A stretch of 33,995 nucleotides of DNA from Synergistaceae bacterium (GCA_031258255.1 JAIRNC010000021.1:1-33995); one strand, 5' to 3'. Counted from the stretch's first letter, positions 24,759-32,663 are shown. The notes: generated from the sequence alone by a model not told the origin. A program made the numbers and translations.

Positions 24759-26477
24759 ATGAAGCTTTTCTGGAAATTCGCGCTCTATTACGTGCCTCAC
24801 ATACGGCTTTTCGCTGCGGACATGGCCTGTTCCCTGTCCGTCGCCATCTGCAACATGTTCTATCCCATGATCACGCGCAGGATCATAAACGTCTACGTGC
24901 CTGGCCGTCAGATGGGCATGATCGTGAACTGGGCCATCGCTCTCTTCTTCATATACCTCCTGAAGGCGGCTTTCGCGTACTTCATACAGTACTACGGGCA
25001 CGCGATGGGCGTGAGGATACAGGTGGACATGAGGCGCGACGCGTTCAGCCACCTCCAGAAGCTGCCCTTTGCCTTCTTCGACAAGACACGGACAGGCGCC
25101 ATAATGTCGCGGGTGATAAACGACACCTTCGAGATAGCCGAGCTGGCCCACCACGGCCCGGAGGATCTCTTCCTGTCGCTCGTGATGCTCGTCGGGTCCT
25201 TCGCGCTGCTCTGCACGATGAACGTGCGGCTGACGCTGACGATCTTCGCCTTCATCCCGCTCTTGCTCTGGTTCGCCATGCGCCAGCGCCAAAAGCTCTC
25301 CCGCACGTCCATGGTGACGAGGGCGCAGATAGGCGAGGTGAACGCCGATCTCCAGAACAGCATCGCGGGCGTCAGGGTGGCCAAGGCGTTCGAGACGTCA
25401 GAGCACGAGCAGGAGCGCTTCCAGCTCGGCAACAAGTCATATGAAAAGGCGCGCTCGATGCAGTACAGGGCGATGGCGGAGTTCGGCGCCGGGACAGGCT
25501 TCATACTGGACGTGCTCATGCTCGTGACGCTCTTCGCCGGCGGCGCCTACACGTACTACGGCAAGATCGGGCCGGGGGAGCTGGCGGCCTATCTCCTCTT
25601 CGCCGGCCTCTTCACGGAGCCGATAAAGCGCCTGATCAACTTCATCGAACAGCTGCAGTCGGGGATGACCGGCTTCGTCCGCATCCAGGAGCTGATGGAG
25701 GCAGAGCCGGAGGAGGACGCGCCTGGCGCGGTCGACATAGGCTCGGTGAGGGGCGCCATATCCTTTGAGGACGTCTCGTTCCGATACGACGGAGGCGAGC
25801 GTGTGCTCAAAGGCATCAATATCGACATCGAGCCGGGCGAGACCGTCGCGATAGTAGGTCCCTCCGGGAGCGGCAAGTCCACGCTCTGCCACCTCCTGCC
25901 CAGGTTCTACGAGCCGGAGTCCGGGAGGATAACGCTGGACGGGCGGGACATCCGCGATTACAGACGGGTCTCGCTGAGGGGCAGTATCGGGATCGTCCAG
26001 CAGGACACGTATCTCTTCGCCGGGACCATCAGGGACAACATAGCCTACGGCGACTTCGCCGCGTCCGAGGACGAGATACGCGAAGCCGCCAGACGGGCCA
26101 GCCTGGACAGCTTTCTGGACTCTCTGCCGGACGGGCTCGACACCTATGTGGGCGAGCGGGGCGTCACGCTCTCCGGCGGGCAGAAGCAGAGGATAGCGAT
26201 AGCCAGGGTCTTTCTGAAAAACCCTCAGATACTGATACTGGACGAGGCCACGTCCGCCCTGGACAACGCGACGGAGGCGGCCATCCAGGACGCGCTCGAA
26301 AGCCTGAGCGTAGGCCGGACGACGCTTGTGGTGGCACACCGGCTCACCACGACGCGTAACGCCGACAAGATAATCGTCCTGACGAACGACGGCATACAGG
26401 AAACGGGGACGCACGAAGAGCTGCTAGCCGCAGACGGTGTTTACGCGTCGCTCTGGGGGGCGCGGGAGCGTGGGTGA
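24759..26477 (+). CDS. ABC exporter, fused permease-ATPase (MsbA-like)
   Basis: This 572-residue half-transporter has six membrane helices in residues 1-310 and a nucleotide-binding domain at about 335-570. Walker A GPSGSGKST lies near 367, the Q-loop reads IVQQDTYLFAGT, the signature LSGGQKQR, Walker B ILILDEATSALD, and the H-loop VVAHRL. All catalytic elements are intact, so it should work as a homodimer. Substrates in this family include lipids, lipid A precursors, peptides and drugs; the sequence does not decide. It lies 69 bases after the propeller gene, on the same strand, with no terminator seen between them. Confidence 0.9.
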   Translation: MKLFWKFALYYVPHIRLFAADMACSLSVAICNMFYPMITRRIINVYVPGRQMGMIVNWAIALFFIYLLKAAFAYFIQYYGHAMGVRIQVDMRRDAFSHLQKLPFAFFDKTRTGAIMSRVINDTFEIAELAHHGPEDLFLSLVMLVGSFALLCTMNVRLTLTIFAFIPLLLWFAMRQRQKLSRTSMVTRAQIGEVNADLQNSIAGVRVAKAFETSEHEQERFQLGNKSYEKARSMQYRAMAEFGAGTGFILDVLMLVTLFAGGAYTYYGKIGPGELAAYLLFAGLFTEPIKRLINFIEQLQSGMTGFVRIQELMEAEPEEDAPGAVDIGSVRGAISFEDVSFRYDGGERVLKGINIDIEPGETVAIVGPSGSGKSTLCHLLPRFYEPESGRITLDGRDIRDYRRVSLRGSIGIVQQDTYLFAGTIRDNIAYGDFAASEDEIREAARRASLDSFLDSLPDGLDTYVGERGVTLSGGQKQRIAIARVFLKNPQILILDEATSALDNATEAAIQDALESLSVGRTTLVVAHRLTTTRNADKIIVLTNDGIQETGTHEELLAADGVYASLWGARERG

Positions 26478-26498
26478 AGCACCGGGCCGCGCCGATAG

Positions 26499-27293
26499 CT
26501 ACGCCGGCCTTCTCCCCTTAAAAAACGATATCTCCTCAAAGCCCGCCTCTTTCAGCAACGCTCCGGCCTCGGGTATCCCCACGCCGACTGAGGGCGCTTC
26601 GTGCGCGTCCGAGCCGGTCGTGACGATCTCGCCGCCCGCCGCCTTGAACATCTTCATTATTTCAAGGGATGGAAGTATCCCGCCAAGGCCTCCCTTCAGG
26701 CAGCGGGAGTTGGCCTCTATGCCCTTTCCGTGCCTGGCCAGCGACGAGAGCGCTTCGCAAAGCAGCTCGTTAAATGCGCTCAGGTCAATTCTCGCCTTCT
26801 GCGCGTCGCTCATAGACCGCAGCGGATAGTTTATGTGTCCCATGACGTCGAAGCAGTCGCACGACGAAAGCTCGATGAGTTCCTCGTAATACTTCCTGAG
26901 AACGTCCATAATATCCGGGCGGTCATAGTCCATGACGTAAAAATCATCCTCGCCGCGCACCCTGTGGACTGAGCCGATGACGAAATCCATTCCAGGCCCC
27001 CCCGCAAGCTCGCGGGCTAACGCCATGTCGTGGTGCGGCTCTCCTATCTCGAGGCCCATGGCGATTTCAAGCGACGGGCCGAACGTCTCCCGGGCGCGCA
27101 GAACTTCTTCCCAAAGTGCCTCCTTGACGGCAAGGCAAGCGCGTGAGCCCAGATGCATATCGCAGTGATCCGTAAACGCGATCCCCGCGAGACCCGCGCG
27201 AATCGCCGCCTCGCATATCGCCTCAGCGGAATCGCGCCCGTCGAAAGAGTTTCTAGTGTGGACGTGACTGTCGTAAATAGCCCTCTCCCCCAT
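26499..27293 (-). CDS. PHP-domain phosphoesterase, HisJ-like
   Basis: This 264-residue protein of the PHP superfamily has the HxH metal motif DSHVHT at residues 8-13, FTDHCD near 40-45, a Glu in GLEIGE, GSVH, VMGHINY and the C-terminal TTGSDAHE. This full set fits an active trinuclear-metal phosphatase of the histidinol-phosphatase HisJ type. No other histidine genes are adjacent, so the physiological substrate is open. It is convergent with the ABC exporter gene, with 21 bases between the stops. The ATG has a close ACAGGGA; a better AGGAGAGG lies 11-12 bases upstream. Confidence 0.8.
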   Translation of the reverse strand: MGERAIYDSHVHTRNSFDGRDSAEAICEAAIRAGLAGIAFTDHCDMHLGSRACLAVKEALWEEVLRARETFGPSLEIAMGLEIGEPHHDMALARELAGGPGMDFVIGSVHRVRGEDDFYVMDYDRPDIMDVLRKYYEELIELSSCDCFDVMGHINYPLRSMSDAQKARIDLSAFNELLCEALSSLARHGKGIEANSRCLKGGLGGILPSLEIMKMFKAAGGEIVTTGSDAHEAPSVGVGIPEAGALLKEAGFEEISFFKGRRPA

Positions 27294-27385
27294 TCCCTGT
27301 CACAGCCTCTCCTGATCCTTATCACGCGCTCAGATTTTATCACAACAGGATCGACCTCGTCTGGCGCAGGTTCACCGGCTCGCGG

Positions 27386-27593
27386 CGCGACCGGGGCGGG
27401 TGTCATTTTTCGTGTCGCACTGCTTCGCAACGGCAACCCGAAAAATGCCCCCCGCCCCGCCCCCGTCGCGAAGGACGCGCCAAGCGCACCGAATCCGCAT
27501 TTGGCGCGTATTCGTCAGTAATACGAACAGTACGCTGAGGACGGCGAGCGAGGCAAGCGTGAAGCAGTGCCAGCGAAGACGCGCCAAACGCAC
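27386..27593. repeat. palindrome-rich intergenic repeat region upstream of guaA
   Basis: The 359-base gap between the PHP gene and guaA holds no convincing gene. It carries an imperfect long inverted repeat (27392-27412 with 27439-27459, core CATTTTTCG/CGAAAAATG inside GC-rich arms). A second stem is CGCGCCAA/TTGGCGCG (27476-27483 with 27501-27508), and GCACTGCTTC (27417-27426) is complementary to 27561-27570. A 16-base direct repeat GACGCGCCAARCGCAC occurs at 27474 and 27578 with one mismatch. This looks like a compound REP-like or degenerate mobile element; it also forms part of the guaA leader. Confidence 0.6.
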
Positions 27594-27652
27594 GAGTGGA
27601 CGGCAGGGCCATACTATGTCATACTCTCGCGGAGAGAGGAGGCTTTTAAGGA

Positions 27653-29203
27653 ATGAAGCACGATGACAAGAGCGGGGGCATCCTGATACTGGACTTCGGC
27701 TCTCAGTACACGCAGCTGATCGCGCGGAGGGTGCGCGAGTTCGAGGTGTACAGCGAGATACTGCCCTGTAACGCGTCGGTGGGCAAAATCGAGGCGCTGC
27801 GCCCCAAGGGGATAATCCTCTCAGGCGGCCCGCGGAGCACGGTCGGGCCGGACGCGCCCGACATCGACCCGGCCATCATAAAAGGAGGCATCCCGGTGCT
27901 TGGCATATGCTACGGGATGCAGCTCATAGCGAAGACGCTGGGCGGCAGCGTCGAAAAGGGAAGGCTCGGCGAGTACGGCAGGACCCGCGTCAAGTTCGAC
28001 GCGTCGCGCGGAGCCAAGATCATGAATGGCGTCCCTGGCGCGATAGACGTCTGGATGAGCCACTGGGACGAAGTGCGCGAGCTGCCTGTGGGGGCGCTGA
28101 GGCTGGCGGAGAGCGAGTCCGGCGCGTGCGCCGCCTTCTCGATGGAGGGCGACAGGATTACGGCCCTACAGTTCCACCCGGAGGTCGAGACGACCCAGTA
28201 CGGGCGCGAGATGCTGTCATCCTTCGTCTTCGACATCTGCGGATGCAGCGCCAACTGGAAGCTCGGGGACTGGGTAGAGCGTACTCTCGCCGACATAAAG
28301 GAGCAGATCGGCGAGGCGGACAGGGTCGTGTGCGGCCTTTCAGGCGGCGTGGACTCCACCGTAGCGGCAGTCCTCGTATCCAAGGTCGCGGGAGACAGGC
28401 TTGACTGCATCTTCGTCGACCACGGCTTCCTCCGAAAGGACGAGGCGGAGCGCGTGCTGGAGATGTACGAGGCACTTAACCTGCGGGTGCGCCACGTAAG
28501 GGCTGAGGATCGCTTCATGGACGCGCTTGCCGGCGAAACCAGCCCAGAGCGCAAGCGGAAGATAATAGGAGCGCTCTTCGTCCGGATCTTCGAGGAATCA
28601 GCCAGGGCTTCGGGCGACGCGAAGTGGCTGCTCCAGGGGACGATCTACCCAGACGTGATAGAGAGCGGCTTCGTGGGCGGGGACGTCATAAAGAGCCACC
28701 ACAACGTGGGCGGGCTGCCCAGCGACATGAAGATGAGCCTGCTGGAGCCGCTTCGGGAGCTATTCAAGGACGAGGTGCGGAAGATAGGCCCGCTGCTCGA
28801 CATACCGAGTCATTTCCTCAAGCGGCACCCCTTCCCCGGGCCGGGCCTAGCCGTCCGCTGTCTCGGCAGCCTCACCAAGGAGAGGCTGGACACGCTGAGG
28901 GAGGCGGACGCCATTTTCGTGTCGGAGATAAAGTCAGCCGGGCTGTACGACTCGATATGGCAGGCCTTCTGCGTGCTGCTGCCCGTCCGGAGCGTAGGGG
29001 TAGCCGGCGACGCGAGGACTTACGGCGAGACCGTGGCGCTGAGGGCCGTGAAGTCGCTGGACGCGATGACCGCCGAGTCCGTGCGCCTGCCCTGGGATCT
29101 GGTAGACAGGGCAGCCAAGCGGATCTGCGGCGAGGTCCCCCACGTAGGCCGCGTAGTGATGGACGTGACCGGCAAGCCACCCGCGACGATCGAGTGGGAG
29201 TAG
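27653..29203 (+). CDS. guaA: GMP synthase (glutamine-hydrolysing)
   Basis: This 516-residue enzyme converts XMP to GMP with glutamine and ATP. The class I amidotransferase domain has the catalytic Cys86 in GICYGMQ and His175/Glu177 in FHPEVE. The ATP-pyrophosphatase domain carries the P-loop SGGVDST near 230, and the C-terminal dimerisation domain ends KPPATIEWE. The length is normal and all catalytic residues are present. The start lies about 11 bases after GAGAGGAGG. The 3' end is a known integration site of genomic islands, and a lower-GC island begins just after the stop. Confidence 0.97.
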   Translation: MKHDDKSGGILILDFGSQYTQLIARRVREFEVYSEILPCNASVGKIEALRPKGIILSGGPRSTVGPDAPDIDPAIIKGGIPVLGICYGMQLIAKTLGGSVEKGRLGEYGRTRVKFDASRGAKIMNGVPGAIDVWMSHWDEVRELPVGALRLAESESGACAAFSMEGDRITALQFHPEVETTQYGREMLSSFVFDICGCSANWKLGDWVERTLADIKEQIGEADRVVCGLSGGVDSTVAAVLVSKVAGDRLDCIFVDHGFLRKDEAERVLEMYEALNLRVRHVRAEDRFMDALAGETSPERKRKIIGALFVRIFEESARASGDAKWLLQGTIYPDVIESGFVGGDVIKSHHNVGGLPSDMKMSLLEPLRELFKDEVRKIGPLLDIPSHFLKRHPFPGPGLAVRCLGSLTKERLDTLREADAIFVSEIKSAGLYDSIWQAFCVLLPVRSVGVAGDARTYGETVALRAVKSLDAMTAESVRLPWDLVDRAAKRICGEVPHVGRVVMDVTGKPPATIEWE

Positions 29204-29282
29204 TGATGAAACGATGCCAATGAAACGGAACGTTGGATAAACCCTTTATTCATGCGGGTTTGCGGATTCTTGATACCATCTG

Positions 29283-29301
29283 TGGCAACGTTTTGGCAAC
29301 A
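29283..29301. other. tandem TGGCAAC motifs beside the guaA end, possible recombinase sites
   Basis: TGGCAACG (29283-29290) and TGGCAACA (29294-29301) are spaced 11 bases apart, one helical turn, about 80 bases after the guaA stop. Such direct repeats resemble arm-type binding sites of tyrosine integrases near an attachment site. No integrase gene is in the window. A second pair, ATGAAACG at 29206 and 29220, lies just after the stop. Confidence 0.35.
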
Positions 29302-29321
29302 CTAATTGTATTATCCATAAG

Positions 29322-29361
29322 AAAAGAGCTAACTGATTTTGAAGTCAGTTAGCTCTTTTTT
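29322..29361. terminator. strong bidirectional terminator between guaA and abiEii
   Basis: A perfect 15-bp stem (AAAAGAGCTAACTGA with its complement at 29345-29359) has an 8-base loop, T residues after it on the plus strand and A residues before it. It can stop guaA transcription and, in the other direction, the convergent abiE transcript. It lies 119 bases past the guaA stop and within the low-GC region. Confidence 0.88.
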
Positions 29362-29423
29362 GTTTTCGTGCCGTTTGCAACAAACGCAATTTTAGTGCGG
29401 TGTCCATAGGCTCATTACCCCCT

Positions 29424-30257
29424 TCATTCAGAATTCACTGTTGCTAACTTGCGAAGCGCATCGATTGCCACTTCCCAAGTTATATCGGCGGCATAACTGA
29501 ATTTTTTCTGATATCGGTTCCATTGGCCGCTCATTTCCACGCTTGCGGCAACCCGCTCGATAGTGATACCGGCCTCGGCCATCTGGTCGACGGTTTTTCT
29601 CTTGGCGACGGTTTTTTCAAGCGCCGCCCGAAAGATACCGGAATCGATTTTCTGCGTGGAGGTCAGGACATAAATGTCGTAGAAATCCCTCATGCGCGTA
29701 TTCGTCAAGCCTCTCGCTATAATGGTCTCGAACTTCTCCGCCAGCACGGTTTCGAGGTTATATGCGAGAATGCTGATAGACCTATCCTCGAACATGAGCC
29801 TGAAGCTGTATTCGATTTCACTTGGCGTGACAAAGTCGCCGGTCGTGATGTCGATATGCATGGTCTGGCGCGTCTTGTCCAGAACGGCATCGACTGACAC
29901 GCGATAGCCGGGGTAGTCGGCTTCCTCGCGGATTTCCTCGATTCCATGGAAGGAGAACAAGACGTTGTCATCTAAGGGTACGCTTATCACGTTCTTGATG
30001 ATTTCCGTAATCTGTTTTTCCGTCAGCGTTTGCCCTTTGATGGTTGCGTCCATATCCATCGTAGTTCTGGTGTCGATACCGACCATAGCGGCAATCAGCA
30101 TACCGCCTTTGAGTATGAAATTCCCTTTGTATCGGGAAACAGAAACGCGCTCTAAAAACCGTTCGAGCATGAAGTTACGCAGGATGATTTCAGCTTCCAC
30201 ATTTTTTGCCTTGGAAAGATTGCGGACAAGCGCTTTCAGTTGCGTCGATGTTTTCAT
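29424..30257 (-). CDS. AbiEii/AbiGii-type nucleotidyltransferase toxin
   Basis: This 277-residue DUF1814-type nucleotidyltransferase is the toxin of the type IV AbiE toxin-antitoxin system. The nucleotidyltransferase core shows LKGGMLIAA (Gly51-Gly52), the metal-binding pair in DMDATI (Asp68, Asp70), and a downstream RMRDFYDIYVL motif typical of the family (about 190-200). AbiEii toxins modify tRNA or otherwise transfer nucleotides and block growth, giving phage abortive infection. The start ATG overlaps the antitoxin stop by four bases (ATGA), so the toxin is made only after the antitoxin is translated. GC content is clearly lower than in guaA and the genes before it. Confidence 0.88.
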   Translation of the reverse strand: MKTSTQLKALVRNLSKAKNVEAEIILRNFMLERFLERVSVSRYKGNFILKGGMLIAAMVGIDTRTTMDMDATIKGQTLTEKQITEIIKNVISVPLDDNVLFSFHGIEEIREEADYPGYRVSVDAVLDKTRQTMHIDITTGDFVTPSEIEYSFRLMFEDRSISILAYNLETVLAEKFETIIARGLTNTRMRDFYDIYVLTSTQKIDSGIFRAALEKTVAKRKTVDQMAEAGITIERVAASVEMSGQWNRYQKKFSYAADITWEVAIDALRKLATVNSE

Positions 30258-30844
30258 AAGAGTACCTCCATGTAGCTTCGGAGCGGCTTGGCGACACGGA
30301 AAGCCTCCGCCATCTCCATAAGTGTGTTTAGATTCTTGTCGTTTCGCTTTGCGTATCGTTTCATGGCGTCGGTTACAATGGCAATATCCATCTGGTTGCG
30401 ACTTCGGATACAGTCACAGATTGTCCGCTCCAGACCATAGACTGTCACCGTATTCCCAAACATCGTTTTTGCTTGCGCCGCGCCGACGTCGTGGAGTTCT
30501 CGTTTTACAGTAAAGACGTTGATTCTGTCTCCGCGAAGCCGCGCCGCGCTATATCCTGTCGGCACGGTCACGGTATAGTTGATAGGGTCACGGTCGGTGA
30601 GGTCATGCAGGAACAATGCGGTTTCGTGGGAGTAGATGATTTTGGGGCGGCGCAATTGCGCCACATACATTCTGTCGAGAAACTCGTCAGGCGCGATATA
30701 GACACCGTGTGCCACACGCTCCAATTCCCCCGCGTTCGCCAGCAGCCGCAGCCGCTCGTTTGAGATGCCGATAGCATTGGCTTCGGCGGTAGTGATGACA
30801 CCGCCGTTTTGAGACAGCGCGTCTTGTAGTTCAATTGGCGGCAA
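30254..30844 (-). CDS. AbiEi-type antitoxin/transcriptional regulator
   Basis: This 196-residue antitoxin of the AbiEi_4 type has an N-terminal winged helix (LQDALSQNGGVITTAEANAIGISNERLRLLANAGELERVAHGVYI, broken across about residues 5-50) that binds the operator. A C-terminal domain follows, with YSHETALFLHDLTDRDP and YGLERTICDCIRSRNQMD, needed for antitoxicity. I chose TTG at 30844, eight bases after AGGAGG; the GTG at 30853 lies inside the ribosome site. The antitoxin is encoded first, as usual, with the toxin coupled downstream. Its own promoter lies at about 30877-30905. Confidence 0.85.
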   Translation of the reverse strand: MPPIELQDALSQNGGVITTAEANAIGISNERLRLLANAGELERVAHGVYIAPDEFLDRMYVAQLRRPKIIYSHETALFLHDLTDRDPINYTVTVPTGYSAARLRGDRINVFTVKRELHDVGAAQAKTMFGNTVTVYGLERTICDCIRSRNQMDIAIVTDAMKRYAKRNDKNLNTLMEMAEAFRVAKPLRSYMEVLL

Positions 30845-30876
30845 AGCGGCCACCTCCTTTTGATTATCGTGCCTAT

Positions 30877-30905
30877 ATTATAAAGCGAACTCGCACAAAA
30901 ATAAA
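30877..30905 (-). promoter_or_regulatory. candidate promoter of the abiE pair
   Basis: On the minus strand TATAAT (complement of 30877-30882) is perfect, with TTTATT as a weak -35 at 17 bases. It lies about 30 bases ahead of the start codon, so the leader is short. AbiEi is known in the family to repress its own promoter by binding inverted repeats; I see no clear repeat pair between the promoter and the start. Confidence 0.5.
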
Positions 30906-30941
30906 CCCCACGAGGGTGGCGGTAGCCGCTCCTATGGGGTT
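30904..30941 (-). terminator. hairpin terminator of the recombinase remnant
   Basis: AACCCCA (30904-30910) pairs with TGGGGTT (30935-30941), and the loop holds a second small GC stem (GCGG/CCGC). On the minus strand it is followed by TATTTTTG. It lies just after the stop of the recombinase remnant and overlaps the -35 region of abiE. Confidence 0.55.
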
Positions 30942-30951
30942 CTGAGGTGGA

Positions 30952-31020
30952 TTACGCCTGAATCTCCGTGCCGTTTTTGAAAGTGAACCGCTCGTCGAAG
31001 TCGGCTATCAGCCCGCCCTG
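30952..31020 (-). pseudogene. C-terminal remnant of a serine site-specific recombinase
   Basis: On the minus strand a short open stretch ends LIADFDERFTFKNGTEIQA then TAA. Large serine recombinases of Firmicutes ICEs commonly end with a segment 'IxEFDE' and, some 15-20 residues later, 'I(R/T)FTFK(D/N)G(T/S)EI'. Here the two are joined directly, as if by internal deletion. Upstream coding is lost where the 59-bp repeat begins. No catalytic domain is present, so this is a fossil of the element's recombination gene. The assignment rests on recall of the motif and is moderate. Confidence 0.45.
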
Positions 31021-31078
31021 CGCGGTGTATCATGTATGTCCCCTGAGGTCTGGTGTCTGCGCGTCGCTCTTTCTCTGA
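31020..31078. repeat. 59-bp direct repeat, left copy
   Basis: This stretch is identical in all 59 bases and in orientation to 33793-33851. It begins GCGCGGTGTATCATG and ends GCTCTTTCTCTGA. The pair encloses the small regulator, methyltransferase, putative endonuclease and broken vsr gene. The left copy joins the recombinase remnant on one side and an inverted repeat on the other. Confidence 0.95.
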
Positions 31079-31079
31079 T

Positions 31080-31170
31080 ATAATACTCACTCAAAACTTA
31101 GAACCGTTGCGGCATAAAGGATTCATCCCTAAAAATGGCTGTTTTGAGTGTGTATTATCCCATTTTTAGG
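31080..31170. repeat. two interlocking inverted repeats ahead of the RM operon
   Basis: Arm A (31080-31097, core TAATACTCACTCAAAAC) pairs with 31141-31158 with one mismatch. Arm B (31128-31138, CCTAAAAATGG) pairs perfectly with 31160-31170. The arms alternate A-B-A'-B', so the stems either form a pseudoknot or exclude each other in RNA. A further short pair is CTTAGAA/TTCTAAG (31097-31103 with 31185-31191). The outer arm also carries TA at its ends, as in small non-autonomous elements that insert at TA. It starts two bases from the end of the 59-bp repeat. Confidence 0.6.
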
Positions 31171-31208
31171 TTATAAAGCAGAATTTCTAAGCCGGATAAA
31201 AGATTATC

Positions 31209-31237
31209 TTGATGTTTTCTTTTCTGCGAGTTACAAT
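31209..31237 (+). promoter_or_regulatory. promoter of the restriction-modification operon
   Basis: TTGATG (31209-31214), a 17-base spacer and TACAAT (31232-31237) form a good sigma70-type promoter 43 bases ahead of the small regulator start. I see no clear C-box in or after it. Confidence 0.65.
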
Positions 31238-31279
31238 ACGTAGTAGGAAAATGCGCCCACCCGCTTGAGGAGACACAAT

Positions 31280-31489
31280 ATGTCGATCAGTTATGATAAG
31301 TTATGGAAACTGTTGATAGATAAGAAAATGAATCGTACCCAATTGAAAGAAGCGGCGGGTATCAGTTTCAATGTATTGGCAAAAATGGGCAAGCGCGAGC
31401 CGATATCAATGGAGAGCATGTTGAAGGTATGCAAAGCGCTTGATTGCGACATATCAGATGTGATGGAGATTGAAAAGGCGGAACAATAG
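31280..31489 (+). CDS. Small Xre/Cro-C1 type HTH regulator
   Basis: This 69-residue protein consists of one helix-turn-helix of the Cro/C1 (HTH_26) type: LWKLLIDKKMNRTQLKEAAG, then ISFNVLAKMGKREPISMESMLKVCKALDCDISDVMEI. The start at 31280 lies seven bases after GAGGAG; the frame's earlier ATG at 31265 has no site. It precedes the methyltransferase by 37 bases and is the likely controller of the cassette, similar in position to C proteins of type II systems, although the family is broad and a general regulator is possible. Confidence 0.8.
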   Translation: MSISYDKLWKLLIDKKMNRTQLKEAAGISFNVLAKMGKREPISMESMLKVCKALDCDISDVMEIEKAEQ

Positions 31490-31526
31490 GATTTTGCGGA
31501 AACTTTGCTCAAAAGGAGATCTGAAA

Positions 31527-32663
31527 ATGGCGATAATACAGGAATTGAAAACGCAACAAGTTGATTTGTCCAATGCGCCTTGGACAATGCACGAGTTTTT
31601 CGCCGGAAGCGGCCTGGTCGCCTATGGATTAAAAGATATGTTCAGCCCAATATGGGCAAATGATATCAGCGACAAAAAGGTTGCGGTTTACCACGCGAAT
31701 TTCAAGAGCAATCATTTTGTTTTAGACGATATAAAGAATATAAATGGGACGGATTTGCCCTATGCGCATTTGTCTTGGGCGAGTTTTCCCTGCCAAGATT
31801 TATCCCTCGCCGGGTCATTGGGCGGGATCGACGCGGCGCGCAGCGGGCTTGTGTGGGAATGGCTCCGCATACTGCGTGAGATGCCGCGCCGTCCGGCGAT
31901 TTTGCTGGTGGAGAACGTTGCGGGATTGCTTTCAACGAACAAGGGCGGGAACTACGCCAAACTTCATTACGCTTTAATGGAACTTGGTTATAAGAGCGGC
32001 GCGATGCTGATCGACGCGGTTCATTTTGTCCCACAATCAAGACCGCGCGTGTTTATCATAGCAGTCAGAAGCAATATTGACGTTCCGCGCGAATTGACGG
32101 ATATCGGGCCAAATTGGCTGCACAATAAGGCTGCCGCCGATTTGGGGAAGATTTTGCCGGGATGGATTTGGTGGCGCGCCGAAAAACCGCGAAAACGGCT
32201 CGGACAGTTGACGGACGTGATTGACTTTTCCATTCCCTACGATAAGGACAATGTGCTGCGGCTCATGTCTCCGCGCCACAAAGCAAGGCTTGACAGTATG
32301 GAGAACGCCGTTGTAACGGGTTATCGCAGGACGCGCGACGGTAAACAGTGCTTGGAATTGCGTTTTGACGATGTGGCGGGATGCCTGCGGACGCCGAAGG
32401 GCGGCAGCAGCAAACAATTTCTCATTGTCAAGCGCGACGGCGAACTGCACGCGCGGGTATTGTCTCCGCGCGAAACCGCGCGGTTGATGGGCGCACCGGA
32501 TAGTTTCGTATTGCCGGACGCCTATAACGACGGCTATAAGGCTATGGGGGATGCCGTAGCCATGCCCGTTGCGACATTTATCGGGGAATCATTATTGACA
32601 AAATTAGCGGAGGTGGCATATGGTGAGCGATGCGACGTCGAATCAGTACAGATATCCGTCTGA
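31527..32663 (+). CDS. DNA (cytosine-5) methyltransferase
   Basis: This 378-residue C5 methyltransferase transfers a methyl group from SAM to cytosine in a specific DNA site. Motif I FFAGSGLVAYGL is near residue 24, the catalytic Cys89 lies in SFPCQDLS, ENV at 129-131, QSRPRVFII at 170, the target-recognition region is about 190-300, and motif IX/X reads LSPRETARLMGAPDSFVLP and YKAMGDAVAMPV. All key motifs are intact. The ATG follows AAAAGGAG by about nine bases; an in-frame ATG at 31470 overlaps the regulator. It overlaps the next gene by 44 bases. The recognition site cannot be read from the sequence. Confidence 0.93.
   Translation: MAIIQELKTQQVDLSNAPWTMHEFFAGSGLVAYGLKDMFSPIWANDISDKKVAVYHANFKSNHFVLDDIKNINGTDLPYAHLSWASFPCQDLSLAGSLGGIDAARSGLVWEWLRILREMPRRPAILLVENVAGLLSTNKGGNYAKLHYALMELGYKSGAMLIDAVHFVPQSRPRVFIIAVRSNIDVPRELTDIGPNWLHNKAAADLGKILPGWIWWRAEKPRKRLGQLTDVIDFSIPYDKDNVLRLMSPRHKARLDSMENAVVTGYRRTRDGKQCLELRFDDVAGCLRTPKGGSSKQFLIVKRDGELHARVLSPRETARLMGAPDSFVLPDAYNDGYKAMGDAVAMPVATFIGESLLTKLAEVAYGERCDVESVQISV

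Noticed and set aside
27372-27612. Overlapping short frames in the gap before guaA
   Set aside because: Arg/Ala-rich translations of palindromic GC-rich repeats in several frames; no coding signal.
27294-27652. Purine riboswitch ahead of guaA
   Set aside because: No recognisable purine aptamer three-way junction; only palindromic repeats are seen.
29020-29253. Minus-strand frame over the end of guaA (HYSHSIVAGGLPVTS)
   Set aside because: Reverse reading of the conserved guaA 3' end; often seen as a spurious protein at such sites.
30620-30640. GTGGGAGTAG in the AbiEi gene as second att copy of the guaA end
   Set aside because: Only ten bases match and they lie within a conserved coding region; probably chance.
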